Below are positions 44,560 to 54,639 of a stretch of DNA of 64,000 nt, piece after piece; within the stretch, counting starts at the first letter, position 1, and each line of letters opens with the position of its first letter. Origin of the DNA: Hetaerina americana (taxonomy: Eukaryota > Arthropoda > Insecta > Odonata > Calopterygidae); the NCBI GenBank assembly GCA_022747635.1, contig JAKTNV010000005.1, positions 92,035,969 through 92,099,968 of the forward strand, read 5' to 3'. Both the position numbers and the translations under genes were made by a program. The notes under the pieces were generated by a model. The model was given only the letters and a program-made list of their open reading frames with translations. It ran no database searches and had not been told where the DNA came from.

Positions 44560-45060
44560 AGCCTTGAAATCAATCTGTTTGATTGGCGATTAGAAGTTGA
44601 AGTGGAAACAGCCGCCACTCTCGACCTCGTCCGGCTTGCATTTCCACGGCGACTTGAAGCTCTCGAGCCAAATGGCTTGCCCTCCTCCCTTTGGCAATGC
44701 TAATTGATCGTTTACGGAGAAACGACGCTATCTCAGGAATGCTGTGAGGCGAGGGTGGGCGTGACCTGCCTTCCCCTTAGAGTCCTCTCCCGGGGGACAC
44801 GCCTCCGCATTTGAGAGTGGTCACCCGAGATTCGGTCACCGGCGTTGAGCGTCCAACAGCAGGTGGCGAACCCCAAACAGCGCCGGCTTTGCCTCCCGCT
44901 ATCCCCGCACCTTCTCCCTTCACGGCCAACCCTGCCCTCAAAATGTGCAAATGACCTCAGCTGTCGAGTACGCTGCGCCAGCCACCCCGCGGCCTTTGGC
45001 GAACGGTTCCCATGCGATCCTCTCGGTTACTTAACCTGTGCTAATATTTGGTAACTTGAC
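44560..45060. other. GC-richer patch, no gene supported
   Basis: Moderately GC-rich. Short frames only (69 codons at 44845-45054), with no motifs. Confidence 0.3.
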
Positions 45061-45246
45061 CCATTTATTTGCGGCGGGGGGGATGTTCCGTATTTCCCTA
45101 CTCACCTCAACCCTCCAGCAGGTGCTAATCCTTGGTGTCAGCAAAAGAAAAGGACACCAAATACCTCACCCTCATGTCGACTTCTAGCTAGCAGTCGAAC
45201 GACACGCCGTCTACGTTACAGGCGGGAGTGAGAGGATGCTATTCTC

Positions 45247-45249
<3 letters not shown>

Positions 45250-45299
<50 letters not shown>
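45250..45299. repeat. (TA)25 microsatellite
   Basis: Uninterrupted TA dinucleotides. Confidence 0.98.
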
Positions 45300-45301
<2 letters not shown>

Positions 45302-48300
45302 CGTCAAACAACTTTTGGATGACATCTCGAATTTTCTCCGATGAAACCTTTAGAAGACTTTCGATAGCAAACTTGCTTTCCGATTCCAAAAGGAGACGGC
45401 GTCTTAAAGACTAGGCAAGATAGTGGTAAACAGTGATTTATGAAAGAGTGAAATATTAGTTCCATACCGCTCAATTCCGCAGAGAAGAGATACATACACT
45501 CGTATGTTCGAAGCCGGTTAAATAGGGCGAAGTCATTTTTACATATCTAGAAGGCTGACCCTATCTTAAAAGGATTCCACTCGCATTTGAAATCAAATAG
45601 ATTGCCTAGCTGGTAGGAAATGGCAATGATGTGTTAGAGGTCTATAAAAAATCGACCCTATCTTACTTAAAATACCGATTCCATAAAAATTAAAGAGCAT
45701 GCTCACATTCACCGCAGATATTATATGTTATTTTCGGGAATATGACTTTCAATTGAAATCACTCTCCCTGCATTATTCTGCTTCCGTTCTCGCGTTCGTT
45801 AAGGTGGCATAACCGGCGTTTCGCTCGCCGCGTGCCGGTGACGAAACACTCACCCTACTACTCCACAAGCTGTGGGCGCCTAATTGAATGGTGAACGGTT
45901 TGTGTGTAAACAAACTGGGACGCGAAAAACGCAACAGCCAACAAGAGAGCCACTTTCAGTTAGTCGGCCGGTGACCCCTTCTCTGACTTCGCTGAAACTG
46001 AACGCCTCCTCTGCTGCCGAACACACGAACCAGGGACTCGAACCGATGTCCATAGTATCATCTCGCGTTTTCTCACTTAAATACATCCTTAAAGTGTGGC
46101 ACGCTGGATGAAAAATAGCAGTGAAACTTACTTTTATATTCAAACTAAATTAATCGCCTCAAATTTGACGACGGAAATAAAGGAAAACCTCAAACTGCTA
46201 AAAATATTAATACACTAAAGCTTATTGGAAAAGATTAACTGAATTGATGCTGAAACTTCATAATAGCAAAAGGTGGATCGAAAAATGAATGAAAATCACG
46301 TCTGTGCATTAAAATATATGCAAATTTGAAAACATATAAATGTCTAACTCAACCAAATAACCATTAAAATAATACTCATGCATAGACATACACATTCAGC
46401 GACAAAAATGAAATAATCTTGCTCAAACAAGACGCGCTTATACTATAGAGGCCCAGCAGTTCATTCTATAAATGAAGAGCCAAGGAACATTCCTTTAATT
46501 TCCTTTTTCACTTGCACTAGGTAAAAAATTCGCGCGAGCGTACGCAAATAAACGAAGGACCCAAAAAGCCCAGCCTTAAAGAGGCGGTGGTGAATGGACC
46601 GCGGTCGGATCACGGCGACAGCACACGCTCGCTCTCAGGGGAGCCGTCGCCGCCAGTCTGCTTTTTCCCGGCGAGCCATCCCGACCCGATTGACTGCTCA
46701 ATCGTGGGCCAATTGACGGACGTGGTGGGTGCCACCCAGCGAACGCTTAATCCCCGTTCGCTTTCAATCGCTTCGAAGTAGACCAGACATCCGGTGGGCG
46801 CCGTTATTGCGAGGCCCCTTTCCATTTTTAATTTAATGACTATTACGCAATGAAACTATTTATTTACGTTCTCGGGTGGAAAGCGACTGTTCGGAGGTTT
46901 TCCGGGCCCATCAGTCCAAGGTCCATCGGTGTGCCAAGAGCGGATACGAGTGCGATTTCGAGGTTTAAAACGTCGCTTCGAAGGCACGAGAGTAAACAAT
47001 CGATATTATGGGGGGCCGGTGGGAAAACAGCGCGGTCGAAACAGAAAGACACACTTAAATGTTAGAAAGAGTTTTCGGAATTCCGACGTCGCTCTTTTCA
47101 CATAATAATAAACTATGTCAATATTCTTCCCAACCACTGCAACTTCAATCAATAGCTCAAGCGTAATTTATTAATTGATACTAGGGCAAAAAGTATTTCC
47201 AACTAAATAACGTTTGATTAATTTTTTTTAATGAGAAAAAATCGTAGCTTGCTGTACTCGGGAAGTTAAAAAATAAGAAAGCCAATCAAATGGTTTTCGC
47301 ATATTCCTGGAAATCCCGTAAATATATTTTGAAGATTTTACACTGTAGGATTCTTCCAAAAGGCATGACTATAGTTTCATATACTTGTGGCGTTACCTAA
47401 ATATTTTTGCATGTTGAAAATTGCACTCATCAATAAAATCTCACTTGTATCCGCAAACCTAGATAACATTCCACAGGTTTGGTGCATGCTGGACTTCAGC
47501 TGGCATTTTAGAAGTGTGTGTCAACCGTCTAATTGGAACTCCAGGACGCGTTTCGAGAAATAAAGTCCAGGGACGCACTATTAACAGGAAGATTGAAGAG
47601 CATCTGGGCGAGCCCCGCCCACATATCCAGTGCGTCGCGTATGACGATTCATTCGCCATTTGGTCCAAGTCCATTGTGTCCCTGCCTTTGGCCGTACGTG
47701 CGCGTTCTCAAACTGCGTCCCTTAAAAGGCATAGGAGAGTCATCGCGCTTTAATGGCTTAATTGCTGCCATCTCGAATGGTCTCAACAATTCCGAACATT
47801 TATCGTTGATAAGATTTTCACGAATATCAATTTCAATTCCAATTTCAGAGAATAATTTTCGAGCAAAAATATGACATGAAAGCAAACCCGATGTACGTAT
47901 CAATAAAACGAAAACAGCTGGTACGAGTCACACCCTTGGCGGGAATGACGCCATGAGTGATTTCCAGTACAGGGAAGAGTTCATATTTCGGACGTCGCTC
48001 GTCAAGGTTAAATCAGCGCCGCGTAGTGGCTATGCTATGAAATTATGCGCATCGCCGAGAGTATCAGGATCTAGGCGACAGGCGGAAGAATTGAAAAATA
48101 GAGAAAGGGATTCATAGTTTTTTAAAGCTCTGTCAAAAACGGCAATAAAAAGGGTGGAGTCGAGTCAATTCTGCAGTCCGCCCTTGAGGTGCAAGAAGAG
48201 CTGTGCGTATTAACTTTCCAATAGAGACCATCGATATTAGAGAGGACGGTGCCGGGGATGTGCCGAATTGCTGATAATTATTTATTTACAAGGTATATTT
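45300..48300. other. no supported gene; GC patches at 45.8-46.1 and 46.55-47.05 kb
   Basis: Two CpG-richer patches stand out in AT-rich surroundings and may be regulatory. I find no TATA/donor pair or recognisable protein in them. Frames up to 113 codons (47533-47874) are unassigned. Confidence 0.35.
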
Positions 48301-48302
48301 GT

Positions 48303-48305
<3 letters not shown>

Positions 48306-48336
<31 letters not shown>
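48306..48336. repeat. (TA)n microsatellite
   Basis: About 31 bases of TA shortly before the SINE-2 copy. Confidence 0.95.
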
Positions 48337-48339
<3 letters not shown>

Positions 48340-48435
48340 GAGGAATGGTCTACTCAGTTACAGTTGGTTATTATACAGTTATAATTATATATATTTTTTA
48401 TTATAACTGTATTTACATAGAGTATATATACTATT

Positions 48436-48618
48436 GCTCGCGGTAGACCGTTGGACTGCTGACCAGAGGGGCCCGGGTTCAAATCCCGGGCAAGGCACTC
48501 TGGGCACCTGCAGCTCCACCCAAGCTCTGTGATTTTTCGGGTACCACATCTTCCTAAACCATAACCGGCACAGGGAAAGGAACTGGCCCGACCGTCGGGT
48601 TGATTACTGTGTTTATGG

Positions 48619-48622
<4 letters not shown>
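48436..48622 (+). repeat. SINE-2, tRNA-derived, complete
   Basis: The tRNA-like head starts near GCTCGCGGTAGACCGTTGGA (box A region). It has a near-consensus box B, GGTTCAAATCC, at 48476-48486 and closes with GGGCAAGGCA. The body reads CTGGGCACCTGCAGCTCCAC, CCAAGCTCTGTGATTTTTC and CCGGCACAGGGAAAGGAACT. The 3' part GTCGGGTTGATTACTGTGTT runs straight into a (TA)n array. Pol III promoter boxes are visible. It does not fold as a clean tRNA, so it is a SINE and not a tRNA gene. The same tail occurs at 54.53 kb, again beside (TA)n. Confidence 0.8.
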
Positions 48623-48623
<1 letters not shown>

Positions 48624-48693
<70 letters not shown>

Positions 48694-48696
48694 TAA

Positions 48697-48732
<36 letters not shown>
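48624..48732. repeat. (TA)n microsatellite with AAATA interruptions
   Basis: Lies exactly between the SINE-2 3' end and an RTE fragment. Confidence 0.97.
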
Positions 48733-48735
<3 letters not shown>

Positions 48736-49505
48736 AACACCCAAATTGCAGAAAATAGGAAAGATAGGAGGCTAATCCGCAACCTGTACATGTCTCAGAC
48801 TGCTCAGGTGCGGGTGGGGAACGGGGAGTCCGGTTGGGCAGTGTTAGGAAGAGGTGTAAGGCAGGGTTGCCCATTATCACCGTTGCTGTTCAACCTGTAT
48901 GTAGAGGAAATGATTAAAGAGGCATGGGACGAACTGGAGGTAGGAATGAAAGTTGGAGAGGAATTCGTAAAATCAGTTTTGCAAATTACCAAGCTCTAGT
49001 TTGTCAGTTAGCCAAGGGGTTGCAAGCATTGCTTAGTGAATTGGAAATTCAGTGCGACAGATATGGGATGAGAATAAATATAAACAAAACAATGTTTATG
49101 CGATTTTCTAGAAAGAAAAAGGCTAAGCTATCGTAAACATTAAAATATGAGGGCAAAAGCTAGAGCAGGTAGAACAGTTCACGTATCTTGGAAGTGTTTT
49201 GGACCAACACGGTCAAAGTAATAGGGACGTTAGGAGAAGAATTGCGCTAGGCAAAGAGGATTTCACAAGGAGGAGGGAGTTGATGACAGGGACGTTGAGT
49301 AAGGATGTTAAGAAAATACTCGTAAAAACTTTAATATGGAGCGTAGCTATGTACGGCGCGGAAACGTGGCCATTGAAGCAGGAGGATAGATGTAGACTGG
49401 AGGCTTTTGAAATGTGGGTGTGGAGAAGGATGGAGAAAGTGAAATGGACCGAGAAGAAAACAAATGAGGAAGTGCTAGGTATGGTGGGCGAGGAGAAGGC
49501 CAGTC
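48733..49505 (+). pseudogene. RTE-type reverse-transcriptase relic
   Basis: Begins with [20 protein letters not shown], then [20 protein letters not shown] (RT domain 4-5 region), MIKEAWDELEVGMKVGEEFV. The active-site block has decayed from FADDQ to FANYQ. Then follow QLAKGLQALLSELEIQCDRY and GMRININKTMFMRFSRKKKA, a stop at about 49135, and, in a new frame, RDVRRRIALGKEDFTRRREL, LVKTLIWSVAMYGAETWPLK and EAFEMWVWRRMEKVKWTEKK. The N-terminal endonuclease and first RT blocks are missing; the end is truncated near 49505. Loss of both active-site aspartates confirms it is dead. Confidence 0.88.
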
Positions 49506-49509
49506 AGCC

Positions 49510-50190
49510 AGTACTCATAATGATTGGGCGTTAACCCTTACAAAATATCGCTGCTTCGGTGCGACAATTATCCACCCTTTCAGCGTCAATGGTTGTGCAA
49601 ACAGCACCTAAAGGGAACAGTGGCGATCGAATGTGTAAATGACGAACGTGTACCTTTCCAGTGTTAGTGAAGAAGAACATGAAAGAAAGACTGCTAGTAA
49701 GCTGCGAATTGGCCATAGCGAATGAGAGAGCATTAAAAATAAAATTGAGCAAAAACATGATGCTCAGAACATCGTCAGCAGGACGGATACATAATACTTG
49801 TGAGGACTAAAGTTAACATTTATAATTTATTCCTGGTGTTGACACCGGGCTTGGTTTGATTATCTTCCACATATGTATATATTTTATAACATCATTATAA
49901 TTTTTATTATTATTATTATTTTTTTGTTCATTATTATATTTCGTTCTTTTTACCGACATTTCATCGCTATCCTCTATAGTTGACTCATTATTATCTTTTA
50001 TCCACGTTCATTATTGCATTATATAGATATGATCGTGCATGCATCCGTGTCTAAGTTTGGAAGACTTTGGAACGTCCAACGTCCCCGATATTCACGGAAA
50101 TCCTTTCCTAGTTCGTTTAGCCTCTGTATAAACGTATGCATGCTTGTGTATGTATTAATGTATATATATATATGTATACCTAAGTTAGTA
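49510..50190. other. no supported feature
   Basis: AT-rich, with a TTA-rich run near 49.9 kb. The part from about 50.0 kb may be remnant CR1 3' UTR leading to the next entry. Confidence 0.35.
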
Positions 50191-50194
50191 TTCC

Positions 50195-50260
50195 TGCATA
50201 AACGGCTCGTGTCCTTACATCCCACGCCCTTACGGCAGCTTACGGGTTGTTGCGTACATG
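50195..50260 (+). repeat. CR1 3' end fragment, young-subfamily type
   Basis: CCCACGCCCTTACGGCAGCT, then TACGGG, is closer to the terminus of the 10-14 kb element (CACGCCCTTGCGGCGGCT) than to the other copies. Confidence 0.6.
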
Positions 50261-50457
50261 GGTATGTGATCCCGGATCCCAACTGTCTAGTACATTACGC
50301 TACCACTGCATCGCTCCATTAGCTAACAGCTCATATCATGGCTGAAATATGTTGCCATATTGACCTTGGATAAATAGGTTCGTTATCGATAAGGACCTGA
50401 TTGATATGAAATATATTCACATATATCGATATTATTTCGATATCGTCGTATACATAT

Positions 50458-50468
<11 letters not shown>

Positions 50469-50527
<59 letters not shown>
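50469..50527. repeat. (TG)n(TA)n microsatellite
   Basis: A TG run followed by TA to 50527, directly bordering the hairpin repeat family. Confidence 0.95.
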
Positions 50528-50528
<1 letters not shown>

Positions 50529-50914
50529 CGATTATACGGAAAAACTCACACGAGCAGCAAATAATGGGACGGCACAATTGAACACAAATAGAACAGCAAC
50601 ATTTAAAAGGACACTCACACGGTAAATTGTATGACACTTTTTGAAAGTCTCACGGACGTGAATAATAATGTATAACACTTAGCACTAGTGGACACAGACA
50701 AAAACACACAAAAAAGAGACTCACTATTTTTCGAATTTTCGGTGGTCGTGACCACCTTTATCAAGGAAGAGAGGGACAGGACTAGGGTTCTGTCCCTCTC
50801 TTCCTTGATAAAGTGGTCACGACCACCGAAAATTCGAAAAATAGTGAGTCTCTTTTTTGTGTGTTTCTGTGTGTTTTTGTCTGTGTCCACTAGTGCTAAG
50901 TGTCATACATTATA
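50528..50914. repeat. hairpin-forming repeat family, copy 1 (long inverted repeat)
   Basis: It starts ACGATTATACGGAAAAACTC after the TA array, as at 53.68 kb (ACGATTGTACGGAAAAACTC). From 50668 to 50914 it is an inverted repeat with arms of about 110 bases around a 10-base loop (50780-50789). The arms carry TTAGCACTAGTGGACACAGA, GAGACTCACTATTTTTCG and GGTGGTCGTGACCACC, with only small indels between them. It ends at another TA run. There are no protein motifs. It may be the terminal part of a Penelope-like element, judged by plan only. Confidence 0.75.
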
Positions 50915-50933
50915 TATATATATATATATATAT
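50912..50933. repeat. (TA)n microsatellite
   Basis: A short TA run closing the hairpin repeat. Imperfect TA/CATA sequence continues to about 51020. Confidence 0.9.
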
Positions 50934-51489
50934 AATAACAAAGGATCATCGCATTTAATATGTTTATATATACATATATGTATATATATATACATATATA
51001 AATATATACATATACATTCATATACATACATACATACTATAAATCAATAAAGAAATCATACAAAACGTCAGACGCAGTCAATGTCTCGGGTTCGCCAAAC
51101 AACTTTCGAACAGATGTGCGACGGAATGGCAGCACGGCTTTCGCACGTTACCACTCTCATTATGCTGCCGCCATTGGTTATATTATCGGCAAAACCTTGA
51201 GGGGCCGAGTGAAGCATTTGAATCCAAACTTGGAGGGAATTCCGTCCGCACAATTTGAGCGAGCCGCCAAGCGAAAATGGATTCGACTCGAACGAGGGCG
51301 CCAAGGCTGTGGGGCGCGGTTTGACATCCTGTCTGTCAATATGGTCCATTGGCATAAATCAACTTCAACCCACGCTAGTGAAATTTTTCAGTTACTATTA
51401 ACACTTATGTTACGCGAGTTAATAATGAAAGAAGCCCTACTATCTTTGGGTAACCTTTCATAAAGACTGCTGTGGCATACGAATTACTA

Positions 51490-52180
51490 TTGAGGATTGT
51501 GGTAGCATGGGCGGTGTGGCCTTTGGATCTCGGGGAAGTCGCAGCGCCTCGCCGAGTGGGTTAGTGAGCCACACCTCGGGCATCGCGCCGTGTGGCCCGG
51601 CATCCAGTGGGCCGCGCGTGGGGCGGCCCACTCTTCCATTGTTCCCTCCAGCGCCAGGGGACCCGCCGACATTGGGGGCGCGCGCGTGTCGGTGCGTGCG
51701 TGGGCGGACAATGGAAACGGAGGGGAGAGGGAGAAGTGGAAAAGGGGGAGGGGTGGACGGGGGCGCCAGTCGCCTGACCTATCTCACTCGCTCTCGCCGC
51801 TTTATTTGTCCGTTTCGACGCCCGGTGCAGCCCCCTGGAGTGAGTCACACGCTCTTGCTTTTCTTGGGGGGCGGGGGTAGACATCACGTTACGAAAGGCC
51901 TTGGGGAGCGAGGTGTGGGTTCTTCGGGTACAGGGGGGCGCGCCCACCGCTTTCCCCCGCCCAACCTCTCCTCCTCCTGCTCCCCCACCCCCACCCCTCC
52001 GCCCCACCGGCACGCGACGTCGAAATGAAGTGATTCAGGAATTGCACTCAGTCCTTTGCCATTTCACCTCGACCGTTAAGATTTCGCCACCGCCGGCCCT
52101 CGCGACTATTGCCGCCCTTCCTCCGGCGTCGGTTGTGGGGTTGGTGGTTCTTTCCTTGGGTCGTCGTTATGGCTCGGAGG
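51490..52180. other. CpG-rich island
   Basis: GC-rich with numerous CpG and C-runs. Frames up to 173 codons are open on several phases of both strands, but none carries a recognisable motif. A promoter is possible, but I see no TATA box or donor comparable to 23.7-24.2 kb. Confidence 0.45.
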
Positions 52181-52189
52181 AATATTTCG

Positions 52190-52915
52190 AGTGAAATCGA
52201 AAGTTCCTTACTGCTATTAGGCTGGCACTCGAAGGTTTGTTACAAAACATCGCATCGGATTTGTGTTTTTATATTGGAAATTTTGGAAAGGAATCGAGAA
52301 GTGATTGACTGGACTATCGCGTGATTCCCAAAAGAAATGTGAAAGAAATAAAAATTACTCCGTTTGAATGGCATGGCGAAAACATAAGGCGTGTTAAAAT
52401 TATTCATTTGCGTGATTTGTGAATCCCCGAATAAACTGCTCAATAGAAGACCGGTGAAGCGTGTGATCACGTCATGGTCAAACGTGACGGTCGTCGATGT
52501 CACCCAAAATTATCTATGTTTGGGAAATACTTGAGCGTCGCCCGACTTAAGCGTTTAATTCGCAATTTTAAGATATTACCTTTTGGTGCGACGTCATAAT
52601 GCGCAAGAACGACATTTGTTTACACACTGTGCTCGAACCACGGTCAAGTTCAGTTATAGGCTCAAGTCGAACCACTGCCCTGCACCCGACCGCGTTGAGC
52701 CAGCTGTTTAGTGCTACCAGGAATGATTGGCTTCGATTTACAATGAATCGAACTTAAACTGCCTTTGGGACATTTAGGGCGAAGTGACCGTGATAAAAAA
52801 TTCAAAGCATGCGCAAAAAAAGCATACGTATACAAAGACGGGAAGAGTCGATGACACACGTGATGTTAGGGCACGATCCATACATTCGTTCTTGATTACA
52901 TTTTAGTTCATATAT
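52190..52915. other. no supported feature
   Basis: Nothing recognised on either strand. Confidence 0.45.
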
Positions 52916-52919
52916 ACAC

Positions 52920-53093
52920 ATATAACTTATGCGAAAGTGTCACGGATGTGAATAATGGTGTATATGGTATTAGCACTAGCGAACAGAAACACAGATTTCA
53001 AATTTTCCGTGGTCAAGCCACCTTTCAAAAATTCGAAAACGTGTTTCTTTTCTTTGTTGCGTGTTTCTGTGTTTTTGTTCGTTACTGCTAACA

Positions 53094-53096
<3 letters not shown>
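52920..53096. repeat. hairpin-forming repeat family, copy 2 (diverged)
   Basis: GAAAGTGTCACGGATGTGAA and TATTAGCACTAGCGAACAGA match copy 1. A degenerate stem follows (TCCGTGGTCAAGCCACC), and the mirror arm ends in TTTGTTCGTTACTGCTAAC. It stops at a TA array. Confidence 0.65.
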
Positions 53097-53171
<75 letters not shown>

Positions 53172-53182
53172 TATATATATAC
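53097..53182. repeat. (TA)n microsatellite
   Basis: About 65 bp of pure TA followed by an AC/TA mixture. Confidence 0.97.
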
Positions 53183-53459
53183 ATATTTAATCACAAAGAT
53201 ACAGATATGAGGAAAAGGAACAGGAACACATTTAAAAGACGATTACAAGAATGATGGGGAAGAAAGAGTCCAGTAGATCTCAAGCATAATATTGTTTTCG
53301 TCTTGTATAAGTGTTCGTATCCCTTTCCCTTACATCTGTATCCTTGTGATTGAATATGTGTTCGCCATGTGGCGGGTTTTCGTATGTTAATGTGTGTGTG
53401 TATATAATAAATGTGAAAATGTATATATTACTAGCCGTAAGAGCTCATTTCTATCAATA

Positions 53460-53844
<385 letters not shown>

Positions 53845-53884
<40 letters not shown>
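53845..53884. repeat. (TA)n microsatellite
   Basis: TA run with one G, between the hairpin family and an RTE relic. Confidence 0.95.
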
Positions 53885-54525
53885 GTTATATATGAGTATT
53901 TGTTCTCAGGATAATAAACAAAAGGATGAAGAGTAGGGCAAATGATTACTTAGGAGATGATCAGTTTGGGTTTAGAAAGGGGAGAGGTACGCGTGATGCC
54001 ATTGTCGTAACGAGACTACTAATCGAGAGGAATATAGAATACAATCAGGACTTATTTGACTGTTCGTAGATTTCGAAAAGGCGTTTTTAAAGACTGAATT
54101 GGGAAAAGCTGATAAGTATATTGCAGAAAATATGAATGGATTGGAGGGACAAGTGGATAATCCGCAACATGTACATGTCTCAGACTGCTCAGGTGCGAAG
54201 GGGGACGGATAATCCGGGTGGGCGGTGTTAGCGAGAGGCGTAAGGCATTATCACCGGTGCTGTTCAACGTACGTGTGGATGAAATGGTTAAAGAGGCATG
54301 GGAAGAACTGGAGGTAGGAATGAAAGTCGATGGGAAATTTATAAAATCAGTTAGGTTTGCTGATGACTAAGCTCTAGTTTGTCAGTCAGCCAAGGGGTTG
54401 CAAGCATTCCTGAGTGAATTGGAAATTAAGTGAGATAGATTTTGGATAAAATCAATCTGAATGAAACAGAGGTTATGCGATTGGATGAAGGGCATATTGA
54501 TCGGCAGTGGGATGTTGAAGGCTGT
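53885..54525 (+). pseudogene. RTE-type reverse-transcriptase relic
   Basis: Encodes RIINKRMKSRANDYLGDDQF, GFRKGRGTRDAIVVTRLLIE and a catalytic-region VDFEKAF in a shifted frame. Then come the YMSQTAQVR block, SPVLFNVRVDEMVKEAWEEL, and VRFADD followed by a stop and ALVCQSAKGLQAFLSELEIK. After about 54465 it jumps to the C-terminal phrase WMKGILIGSGMLKA. The FADD active site is retained, but several stops and frameshifts kill the frame. Confidence 0.85.
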
Positions 54526-54527
54526 GC

Positions 54528-54567
54528 TGTGTGACCTTCGGGTTGATTACTGTTTTTATGGTTTTAT
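54528..54567 (+). repeat. SINE-2 3' tail fragment
   Basis: GACCTTCGGGTTGATTACTG corresponds to the 3' end of the 48.4 kb SINE-2. Its 5' part is missing where it meets the RTE relic. Confidence 0.6.
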
Positions 54568-54571
54568 ACGA

Positions 54572-54572
<1 letters not shown>

Positions 54573-54625
<53 letters not shown>
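54573..54625. repeat. (TA)n microsatellite
   Basis: About 52 bp of TA directly after the SINE-2 tail. Confidence 0.97.
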
Positions 54626-54627
<2 letters not shown>

Positions 54628-54639
54628 CTTCGCGCTTAT

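Noticed and set aside
47533..47874. 113-codon plus-strand frame as a gene
   Set aside because: No motifs, no splice context, and several overlapping frames of equal quality on both strands.
48436..48500. A functional tRNA gene
   Set aside because: Box B is near consensus, but the body after it matches the reverse copy at 44 kb, so it is a SINE head.
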